From Hirundichthys speculiger (lineage: Eukaryota > Chordata > Actinopteri > Beloniformes > Exocoetidae): a stretch of 64,000 bases of DNA. Under the pieces are notes generated by a model. The model was not told where the DNA came from and searched no databases. It saw only the letters and a program-made list of their open reading frames with translations. Positions 14,101-26,100 of the stretch are shown piece after piece. The stretch covers positions 1-64,000 of the forward strand of contig JAGFBZ010000712.1 of the NCBI GenBank assembly GCA_018398805.1. Reading direction: 5' to 3'. Within the stretch, counting starts at the first letter, position 1, and every line of letters begins with the position of its first letter. The position numbers and the translations under genes are program-made.

Positions 14101-17100
14101 ACACCCCTAGTTGTATGTATGTAACTGTTTTCGGTGTCTAAAATTAATAAAAATCTGATTACAAAAAACGAGGCGGCGGCAGTCTGATACCCTCCACTTT
14201 GTTCCTGCAGCCCAGCTCTCATCAGTATGTAGGAGCAGAGGCTGGATCATTTTTGCACAGTTATCCTGTTCTCTGAAACTGAACCCAAACTGGAGCTGCC
14301 AAAAAAACAAAAAAACAACAAAGAAGGCTACCAGACAAATGTGCCAAAGGCCGTTGGTGCATTTGAGCTATTTGACCTATTAGCAAACTAAAGCTTCTCA
14401 CCAGATCACAGAGGATTTGATTACGTTTAAAATGAGAAAACCTGCTCCCAGAGTGCATCTGTCCTCAGTTAATTCATTAATGATGGCGGTAACACTTATG
14501 TAACTGCTATTTTCTTCAACATCCAGCTTTACATTTGTGCGGATACATACAGTATAGTCCATATCCAAACACCTCTATTAGAGGCTTCTAACAAAGTCTA
14601 TAAATACCAGTAAACAGCTTTAACTGGATAGGGAGAGCATTCAATGTGAGCACCACTTATGATGCCTTTAATCAAAGGAAGTGTCCCTTGTTCGTTGACC
14701 TTAATCTATGCAGAGTTTCATTCACATGCGACAGTCCACTTCCTGATTTACCTTCATGCTGTCATCGGCTTAAAACTGATTGGAAGAGAGAATCCTGAAT
14801 CAGCATCAGGCCGGATCATCAGACTGTGTATAATGTGCTGTCTGGTTGATTAAAAAGGTCTGATCAGAGGGATCCTGGCTCCTGCCAGCTTCCTAAATCT
14901 GTTGAGAATCTGGGCCTGTTTCCAAACCAAATATTACAGCACCTGAGATGCACCGGTGACCTGTCCAGGATGTACCCCTGCGTTTCAGGGGTACATCCTG
15001 ACCTAAACAGGTCTGGATAATGGATGGATGGATAAAACAGCACTAGAGCGAACTAATCTAGCCTAAATGTAGCAACCAGTATGCAGGTTGTGAGCAACTA
15101 CAAAATGAAATGGAAGACACTTCAAATAAGAAACTTTTCCTTCACCTGCTCTGGAGCCTAGAGTTATCACTCAATTACACGCCTCAATAATCCATCAAAA
15201 TGAAAGTAACTGTCCTCGCTCACATAATGGAAATCTTTAACGCAACAGACAGTCCAAATAAAAAAAAACAACAAAAAACGGACTTTTATTCAACCTGCCC
15301 ATACATTGAGCATTTTGACTTTAGAAACACCAGTGTCACACTGATGTGTGCGGGAAAGCCTTGTGGCTCTGACGGCAGCAAAGAGGTTTCTTTTGGAGAC
15401 ATAGGGCCCGATCGTACACCTCCCGCTAGCTGCTAGCCGCTAGCTACCCACAAATTGCGGGTTTAGGAACCTCCGCTAACTGCTATGCAATCTTCTGCTT
15501 CCCTGAAGCCGCTACCTGCTTTGCTGACTTCCTTATTCACATTGCAGGTGTGGCAATGGGCGTGTCTTTTGCACTTTCTGCGGGTTTAGGGTAGCAGGTA
15601 GCGGAGGAGGAGGAAGGAAGAGGAGGAAGCTCTACAGCAGAGTCCCAGACAAGCTGTGCATGAGAGCTGCTCCGATCTGGATGAAAAGATGCTCCATAGC
15701 GGTTTGCGAGTAGCGGCTTGCGGGTAGCGCAACCTGCTCTTAAAGGCAATGGCTGCTGACGCACTGATTGGTTTAACAGGTGGAACTCCCTAACTACTCC
15801 TATGCATAATGTAGCGGTTAGCGCAGGTAAGATCTTGGGTTTAGGAAAGTGGAAGATTGAATTCTTTGCGGGGGAACATCCTTCCTGCTACCCGCTATCC
15901 CTTAATAGCAGCTTTAGGAGGTTTGGCGGAAGATCGGGCCCATAGTTTCTTTTTAAACAGCAACAGTTTGAGAGAAAGTTTAAGCGCATTTTTAGTCTGA
16001 GTCAGAATAAAGCACTTTATACCACCATGGTAGCCATTAACTGCCACTCAGAAATCCTCTAAACAGCTGCTTCTTTGTATTTTGGTCAATCTGCAGACTT
16101 TTCTGGATTCATCTCAGACTTTCAGGCAGCATAAGTTGGTTCTGATTCAGTTATTTTTTTCTATTAAATAGAACAAACCTGCTGGAACTGCTTGACTTTC
16201 ATCATTTATATTGGACCTCATCTTTCAGAGGTTGTAACACTGTAGCAACATTTGCAACCAGACCCACCTTCCCCCTGCGACGCACGCTCTCCCGCCGCAG
16301 GTTATCTTCATCTATTTCCGCCACCTCCTCTTCGTCAGTCAGAGAGTCTTCCACCATCCCATTGAAACTGCCCTCCAGACCGCCAATTTTCTTTGCCTTC
16401 AGAAGTATCTTCCCCTTCAGATCCTAACGGAGAGGTTACACAGAATCATCCTCCACGTTTGCAGATAATTCGAAAGTGTCAAATCATTTTTGGTTAATAT
16501 TCACAAAGTGACAATAAAACTCTTGTGGCTCAGAAGCTTCTGAGAAGCTTTGAAGTGAAAGTAAGGGGTGACGGGGAGGATGAGGGGAACTGGATCGGGT
16601 GGAACCGTCAGGAACAAAAACAGCTGAGCTAAGATCAGTTTCAGGAAAAAGAATCATTTGAACCGAAATCATTCAGGTTCCTGTAGAAACACAAGCTGTC
16701 TAAACTATCTCTTAGTTCTGCTGCTATAGGTTTAGGCTGCTGGGGAGACTCCCATGATGCACCAAGCATCTTCATCCTGTCTCTCAGGACCCTTTCATAG
16801 CATTAACATTGTGTCTTCTGTCGTCTCTCTCTCTTCTCCTAGTAGCTCCTACTACGATGTTGGTGGTTCCTAGTGCAGCTGCTGCTCAGTTCCTTCTTGT
16901 TACTCCAGTAGTTCAGTGGTCAGCACCAACATTTTACAGCCAGAAGGTTCTGTTGGATCTTGGTTCAGCTGGTCTCCCTGTGTCTGCGTGGGTTTTCTCC
17001 TGGGTTCTCCAGTTTCATCCCACCCTAAAGACATGCTGTTTAGGCTAATTGGTAGCGATACATCCTGCCTAGGTTTCATATACATTAACCACAGTGTAAT

Positions 17101-20100
17101 TTGGTTACAGGAATAATTAAAGGAACAATAGGAACAATTCAGAACAGCTAAAATTACTAGCTTGCGGTAACTGAACCAGCCTTGTTTGTTTCACCCATTT
17201 TCCCATTTTGTGGATTAACCGGGGTTTGCCAGCTCCAGGATTCAACCAGAGCATCCACAAACCACCGTTCAGAGACCTGTAGGTGACGTCACAGAGGGTA
17301 TGTCCAGTTATCTTTGTACAGTATATGATTCCAACTCATATAATATCCATGTCATAGCAACAGCGCTGCAGTAAAGAACCCACACCGCCATCTAGTGTTT
17401 GGCGGTGTAAATACAAAGCGATGCAAACAAGAGTGCTGTACATGGGATACATATGTGTGTAGTTGCCGGGGATGGGGAGGAGGTGGTGAGGGAGGAGTGT
17501 GGGGTTGATGGGCTGGGGGGTGATGACTGCACTGATTACCTCAGGGGATGGCAGCCGGACCGGAGCCGGGCCGTCCAGTGTGTTCTTTAACAGCTTGTCA
17601 CCAAGGATGTCGCTGAGGTGTTGAGCCATGACTCTCTGCTGCGCAACACTGCAGTGGTTCTCCATGGACAGGATGACTGGATATTCCGATACCTGGGGGG
17701 GTGGAGGAGGGGGAGGGTGCAGAGAGCGAGTCGGTAACTCAACACCGGGGAACATTATCATAGAGGGAAACTAATACACCTGCTGCCACGCGCTCGCCAG
17801 TTGTACCGGCTGCCTGAAAGAGCAGCGGATGGATGGACATCGGGTCACGAGGCCAGTATATTCTGTTGCAGACAGATGCTCATGCACAGCATGGGCTGGC
17901 ACGCACGTGAGCCCGGCGGCTGTTCGCTTTGGCATGAAGCTTTGGCATGGGATACATATGTGTGTGGCGTCCTCTGACAGATCCCTGGCCTGCTCGCCTC
18001 ATGAGTTAAGAATTCATGTTTCCCCAAAATATTACCTTTGAAATGAAGAATTACAGAGGCAAGAAGCCGTATGTAATTAACTGGATTTGTGTCTTAATTC
18101 CCAATAAAATGTGATGCGACGAAATAATCATAAAGTAGTTTTGCACGTAAATCAACTTCGTGCTAAACACCAACTCCAGATTCACGAACAAGCGTAAAAC
18201 TCGGATTTGCTCGTGTTGGTGAATTCCAACTCATCTCATGTTAGCAGCTCATTAGTTAGCATGAACCCGCTCACGGACCACCGTACAAGGAGGCGTAAAG
18301 ATGCAGCATGGCGGGAAAACTCGCAATCTCGCGAATCCAGCCGAGGAGGCGGCGCTGGCAGGTGGTCAGGAGTTAAAGCAAAAATGGTTTGATATGATGT
18401 TGGACGCAAAAAATCAAGAATGATAACATAAAATAAAGACCAATATTGGTACAGTGGCAGGTGTAGCATCCAGATAGACATTTGTTGCTCAGCAGCAAAC
18501 CTGAAAGAAAGATTACATCAGAGTACCAGACCCATTTCAGAAGAGTGAATTGGCATAGCCAGCCAGAATATGCAAATCTGAATAAGTCCAACAAAGATGC
18601 CATCAGAGTTGACGTAGAAGAAAGCACCTTCGCCCGCTCTGATTATCTTGCAAGTTCAAGTTTTGCTGCAAAAATCCAACACCTTCCTACTTGAACAGCA
18701 AGAAATACAAAAGTATACAGAAAATCCTTTGACATTCTTTTGACATGCTAACCTTGAAAGCATAGTTTGCCACTGCCGTGACCACATCCTTGAAGAGGAT
18801 CTTAGAGGTGAATGTGTGTCCATGGTAGACGATGGGCTCTCCGTTGGGACCATCCCAGCAGTCCACTTCCACACATCGGCAGCCACGATTCAGAGCCCTG
18901 AACAGTGAGGATAAAGCCATATTTCTTCCTCTCATGGTTTTATTCAGGGTCACAGGAAGTTAGAGAACACTATACGCTCACGCTGGATTAATCCCTTCTG
19001 TTAATGTCAATCTGATCACCTAAAAATATTTGACATTAGCAAGTTTTTTTTTTAAGTGAATGGATATGGGGCAAGGTCAAAGTAAATTAAATTATCCCTT
19101 ATCAAAGGTGGATCTGGAGAATCTCTCTCTCATTGAAGTAAATCCTGTAATCAATTAAATGTCTTGTTCAGTCTTTAAATTTCCATTAATTTACTATCAA
19201 GCAGATTAATGCAGAGTGTAAGGATAATCAGACCTAATAGTATGGGCCTGCAGTTTTCCAGGAATTTTTTAAGTTGGAAACTTTCCATCCTAATTAACCG
19301 GAATATATACAGAAATGACTGGAATCCACTGAAAAATTGCAAAATTGTGAGTCATCTTCATAGAAACTGGGGTAACCAGTTAAAACAATCAGATTTAAAG
19401 AACATTTAGTTAAGTTTTACTCTGTAGACTCTTCTACACAGATACACAGATCATTTCTAGAATCTTCCACATGACACCAGAATGATCGCAGTACTGTTTG
19501 ACCTGAAGGACTACATCCAGCCATGTAGGTTTTGTTGATGTTACTAAATATAATTGATATGTGGCTGTATTTTGACCAGCAAATACATAATGTGTTTATT
19601 TAGTGGCTACCTTGGCTTTCTACATATTGCTAGCTAGCTACCTGTATTTAAGATAGCTAACATCATTTCATTGAGAATTTAAGAAGCTAGCCCCCATGGT
19701 GCTAGCTAGGTCATTGCTCTGATGTTGTTTCTTCTACCTCCTACAATCCAGTTTTCTTTTCTTTTGCAAAAATGTACATTATCAATTGCAGATTATGTTA
19801 ATCATTCTAGAATATTCCAGTTGTTTAACTAACTTTTATCTGTATATAGCATCGATTTAGAGATCCTTAGATGCTTAATTTTTAAATTTACAATATATTC
19901 CAAATGGAAATATTTCCAGAAATTTCCCATCTTAACTTCCCATGGAAAGTTTCTGGAAATCTTCAGCCCCTTAACCACTGCACTCTGAACTGGTACTTTG
20001 TTTTGAGGCTGGCTGTTAAAAAAAGGAAGAAACGGTACCAAGTTGGACACTGTCTCCCAGTTAGCAGCCTGCTAGCTAGTGAATCTTCCCCAATGCAAGC

Positions 20101-23100
20101 GAGCTGATGCTAATTTAAGGGGCTTTTCTTGCTGTTTCTGACCTTCTGCTAGCTAGTTTTTCTGTGATCATTCAGAACGTAGGCTGTAGTTTGATTTAGC
20201 CTGCTGATATGAGGGTTCATTTATTCATCTAGTCTATTTCTGCTCATTTGTCCAGCATCAACTGTAAAATATTTCAACCAATCCAGAAAATTCCAGTTTT
20301 CGTTTTTTTTTTTTTTTTTTTTTTTTTTTACTATCAATGTGTATGGCAAAATCTCAGAAATCTTTTGAAGTACTGTATCAAGCAAAGCCTTTAGTTTTTT
20401 TTTTTTTTTTTGTATGACTGCTTATGACCTGACAAATTTTTGTATTTATCTTCACCCTAGCTAGAACTAAATGGGTAAGGACAATGGATGGATGGATGGA
20501 TCTTTGTATATGATAAAGGCCCATCAATTTTCAAGCAATTCAATTCAATTTCATGTTATTTCCCACATATTTCTAAAATTCTCCATCTAAGTCTTCCTTG
20601 CAAAATTTCTTGTAACTTTTTCAAAATTTTCTCAAATTTTGAGTTTACTTCAACTCTAGCTGCAAAGTGTGAATTCATTTATGTGGTCAGCAACAGATGT
20701 GTGACTGTCAGTGGTTTGAGGTGAATACCAGCCACTACCTGATGTATCCCTCTACACTGCTCTGTCCTCGGAGCTGGTCCTCCATCAGGTACGTGTTGTG
20801 GGAAGAGGAGATGAAGTAATGGCACAGTGGCTGACTCATGTCCTGGAAGATGCCCCTCCGTTTCGGGTTGAAGATGGAGCCCTCAGCAGAGCCGAGGTAC
20901 ATCAAGAATCCATCAAACGTCATGGCATTCAGCAGCTTGGCTGGAAATGCAGAAGGAGAAGGATGGTGTCAGAACCTTCAAACGTAGCACCAAATTAAAG
21001 CTTTGGTGGCTTATTGTCCAACATAAAGAGCAGAGAAGATTTTCCACCGGCATCAGGACGCACCTGTGTCCGAGGGCTCGTAGTGCTCAATGAGCTGCTC
21101 GGCATGTTGTTGGATATCACCCTTCTCCAGCTGCTCCTCTCCCAGGAAGTCCTCCAGGTCGCTCTGGGATAGTTTCTGGCCGTCAGATGAATACTCCTGG
21201 AAAATTCTCAGGACATCTTCCCGCTGGGTCAGCATCTTGTAAAAGAGCACAAACTCATCGCCCTCCAGGGAGCCCGACTGGGACTTATCCGCCATCTGAG
21301 ACAAAAGGAGAGATTCGAGTTTTACTGTGGTAGTTAGTTTTAGGTTGGATTTACAGTTGAGATCAATGTCTCATATATACGCATGTATGTTGTCTTACTG
21401 TTAGCACATATCTCCACCTGTTCTTGTTTTCTTATGTGGTTTCGTGGAGACTGCTCTCTGACTGACCTCATCTTTTAACCCATCCATCACCATGTCAACA
21501 AAAAGGGGCTCATGGCTGATCTTTGATGCAGTCCCAGTTCCACCTGAAAACCCTCTGCTACTCTTACTGCACTGCTGTCCTACTGTCCTGCACTACTCGA
21601 ACATACTTTCACAAGACACCAATACAACTAAACCCTATTTTCTGTTTAGGCTTGGAGTCACATGACTTATGAGAAGATACTGACACTGATCCCAAGTGAT
21701 CTTCTGTTGAATGTCCAACCTACAACTGATGTCAGTAGCTCTCACTGTGAAAAGACGATGAGCGTGGTGTTCGTTCATGTCCACATTCATCATCTTCAGG
21801 AGGTCTTGCACTTCCTTGAAGTTCATCCTGCCATCATTGTTCTTGTCTGCCTTCTTGAACCAGTCGCTGATCCATCTGGGAAAAGCACTTAAAGAAAGCT
21901 TCGCTTCATAAAGAGTTCGGACTGCATCTCAATCACTAGTGACTACTTGCTAACACAAAGGTCGTATGTAGGGTCGGGGGACAAAATCCAGTTGTTTTTT
22001 TTTTCAACGTTGAAGTGAAGTTCATTGATCGAACTTGGGTTTTTTTTAATGTTATTTTATTTTACATAAAATTTTATTTTATTTTGTCTTACATAAAATG
22101 TGTCAGAGGTTTTGACTCGTCCTCACTCCACATCTGACCACGAGCTTTTTCTCCCAACTAAGACATTTCACACAAGTTAACATTCAGACTGTGTTTGCCC
22201 ACAATGCCCTGCATTGTAGTCGGTTTCCTGCATTGAAGTGGACTGACAACTACGTTTTTAGGTGGACCAGAGTTCGCTTCTTTGGTCCACTCAAATTCCA
22301 CCTTAAATGAACCGGTCTTTCCGAACAAATGAACCCTCATCTATTTAAAGTGAACAAAACTGGGCTGGAGTGAATGTATGTAATATGAAGTGATAAGCTT
22401 TTTTGAGTGACAGCTGCATTGTGGTCTATGGTGTCAAATAGCTTGCTGTTGCTAGCTGTAGCACTTTCAGAGAACCTGAGTCCTGAGCTGTGAATAAAGA
22501 CCTAAAGGATTTCGTTCTTGTTTTAAAGTTAATATAGCTTGTTCTTCTGTTAATTGCACCATCAGACCACTGGTACTGGTTCTGGGTTGGCTGGAAGGCT
22601 TTAGGGGAGAAGTCAGCTTTGCTGGAGCATTAGCTAGAGCTTGCCTTAAGCTGAAGCGTGGAAGCATTTTCTCCACATAGGTGGAGAAAATGTCTTCTAA
22701 AACCCTCTGAGTTATTTACACACAGCCTCCACCGGTTAACGTACTGTCAATATAAGAGTCAGAGCCTGTTGCTGGTGTTTTACTTTCAAACTCCACTGAA
22801 TTATCTTTCTCGCGTCTTATTTACAACCCGCTGTATTGTGTGTAAATTGACATGGTCTAGCAGCGGCCAAGCGCCAACCCAAACTTAACACGTATCTCTG
22901 GTGGAGCAGCACAGATGGTCACTTCTGGGACCCACTTCTGTTGCAGCGACTCTCATTGACTCGAATGACCGCGATTCACTGGCGTGATGCTGCTAAGCTG
23001 TTTCACGTCCTTTGATACTTGGGATTTAGCTCAGCTGAGGTCTATTGGTAGATCCTCCTTTCAGGTCCAGCAGTCCTCGTTTTAGATATTGTCTCAGTAG

Positions 23101-26100
23101 CAAAGTATAAAAGGATGGTGGATACTGATTTGATCAGAATGATAAAAGTCAGTTAGCGTAACTCATTAACAAGAGTTAGGCTAAATTTGAAGTAGCTTGT
23201 TTGTTGGTTTGTTTGTTTGTCTGTTTGTTTTGCTCATTTCTCCATTTTTGGATTATCGAGGTTGGATGGAGTCAGCTCCTGCCAAGATGGTGACCACCAG
23301 GTTTCTTTATAGACCTTTTCGAGTCAGTCCCCCGGAAGTACCCCGTCCGCCATTGGCGGAGTGTGCCACAGAGCGACACTTTCACCGGCTCGCAGATTAA
23401 CCAGTGTTTTTATATTTAAATATTTTTATAATGTCAAGTCGGTCGAGTGGGAATACATGTTCCGTCATAAACTGGGCCAACAATGGTGTGAAAATTCAAC
23501 AATGGAAGAAATATGTATGTGAAATACACAAGCCTTTACTGCACGAAGACTGCCTTGTTTGCAGCCATACAGTTTCCACCGATTTCCTGGGCGCACCGAC
23601 AACCAAGAAGTTAGGAAGACGTGGGTGAAAAATATCAACAGAAAGGACTTTGTTCCAAATGAATACAGCCAGGTGAGTTTTCGTTAACATTTAATCTCGT
23701 ACTACTTATAGTCTCGCTGGACCCGAACAATTCTGGCCGAAAGAACAGCAGTATGAGGCTACTGTAGCCCTCAGCACTAGCACAAGCTTATAAATCAATG
23801 AATGAATGAATGAATTAGGAGAATGATAAAATAAATTAAATATAACATTAACACATAGCCTAATTTACAGCTAGCGTTAACGTTACAGTAGCATAATCTT
23901 TATGGCTTGTTGACGTTAGTTATAGCCAGCGTTGCATTTTTCACGTAATCCCACAGTTTTTAGTGTTTGGTTATGGGAATAGATCATGCTATTTCCATAA
24001 CCAATCATTAAAAACAGCGATAAACTACCTTCATCTGTAACTGGAGGCCACTGTCTAATATCATCAATTCAAGACATGTCTGCGTTATCCGTAACAGATG
24101 CTCCACGCTGCTGTGTTTGGGTTAGTTGGTGGAGCACCGCACACTCCAGTTATGTCGTGGCCACTAGGGGGCGCATGTCCACAATTTTTAAGTCGAAAAG
24201 GTGTATAGGCTGTGAGTTAGCCTGGACCACAAACTCCTCCAAAGCACTAACGAGACAGAAAACACAAGCTACAAGTGAAGGATACTGGTCCAGTTTCTCC
24301 CTCTCCCCCATGTTCTCCAGGTTCTCAATCAGCTTCCTCATGCCCCTGATCCAAGACTGGGCCTCCTCAGCGGACTCTGCCACCAGGTCCAGGTTGCCCC
24401 GGCGACCACGAAACACCAGCGTGAAGCATCTGTCGGGCGGGAACTCATCTGCGATGCTGAGCAGCACTTCGCTCTGGTGGCCTTCTCGCACCGCCTCCAC
24501 GTCGCTCACAGAGACTGGACACAAAACAACAACCAATGAAGACAGAACATGGTTTCATTGAGGTATCCGGGCAGTCGTTAAGTGTCTGTTGAACTCTGTT
24601 CGATCATGGCCCGCATCAGCATCATTGTTACCATCAGGGTTTGTTCTAACTGGCTTTCTCAACCATATGTTATCAGATTTCCTGGACTCGGACTGATCGT
24701 GGTTCTTGACAAACTGATGTTAAGAGCCTGTTTCTGGACAGGACAAACCCGCTCATCTATGATTTTCTCGTAAAATTACCAAAAAATGAAACAAAAATGA
24801 ACAAATCTTTGTTGTAAAATCATAACTTTTGAAGAATTGTGCATTTTATTTCTAAAAATGACAAATTTTGTTGTGAAATCCTGCGATGGACTGGAGACCT
24901 GTCCAGGGTGTACCCATGCTTCTTGCCCAAAGAGAGCTGGGATAGACTCCAGCAGATCCCCGTGACCATAGATAGGATTAAAAGGGTCTGGATAATGAAT
25001 GGATGGATGTTGTGAAATCATGATATTTGCAAAATCATGACTTTTTTTAATGTAAAGTTGTTGCTTTTATTCCTAAAATAGCTGCTCAGCGGTCTCCTGG
25101 CTGCTCTCCTCACCTCAGTTATTCAGATTTTTGAATTCAATACCAAATTAAAAGGGCAGTTGCATTGACGCCCCTTCAACATTTCCTCAGAAATGTTCTA
25201 GTTATGGCCTTGACTTGTGTGTCTATCGGGTCTGATCTTACATGTGGAGTGGGCGTTGCCGGCCTTCTTGGACTTGTACCAGATGGTCATGCAGTCGTCC
25301 TGCAGTCTGAAGTATCTCTGCTTCTTCCAGGTGCGAGATTTGATTTTCCTCATCACCGTCCCCACCAGCATGGACTGGAGGTTGTCGTCACCCTGAATAC
25401 CTGAATAAATGACAGCTCTGCAGTGTCACAGTTGTTTAGTGTACATGTGTGAGGAGAGAAATGTTTACTCTGCTGAGCTGTTGTAATGAGTCTTTGGTAG
25501 GGATGCACGATAACTGTTTTGTAAAATCGATACCGATAACCGATAACACACACATATACCTAAGATTATTACATCAATACTATGAACAAAACCAAAAACA
25601 GTTTTGACTCTTTAAATGAACAGATATTTATTTTTTCCAATGAAAAAACTATTGGCAAGCCTCTCAGACATTTTCATAAACCTATCAAACAAACCTATTT
25701 GATATCTCACATCAACTTAAATAAGGTGCATTAATGACTGATATAAAAAAAATAAAGGCTCCTTGAACTGATGGAAATACATGCATCAAAATTACTACCT
25801 GAAAAAGATTAACATTTAAAGGATTTTGGCTTGTGATTCCATTTAAATTAATATCTTTAATTGAAGTAAATGAGGTTCAGTAGTTTTTTTTTTTTTTAAT
25901 CTCATGGAAGCTTTAGATGAGAGAGATGAGGGAGAGGAGAGGGGAGGGGACACCTGCCTCTGGCTTGCGCACAGGTTAGCATTAGCTCACGTTAGCTCAT
26001 TAGCTCACGTCAGCGATTTTCAAAACTCCATGGAAGTGATTGTTATGTTGTAGGTGGCTGATCGGGTTTTACGTATTAAAGCTTGTGCTTCCCTCCTCGG

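Noticed and set aside
17829..18041. Overlapping open frames on both strands near the plcd4 exon at 17540-17692
   Set aside because: Short, mutually overlapping, without family resemblance; intron sequence.
24076..24561. 161-codon + open frame
   Set aside because: Shadow of the plcd4 PH-domain exon on the opposite strand.
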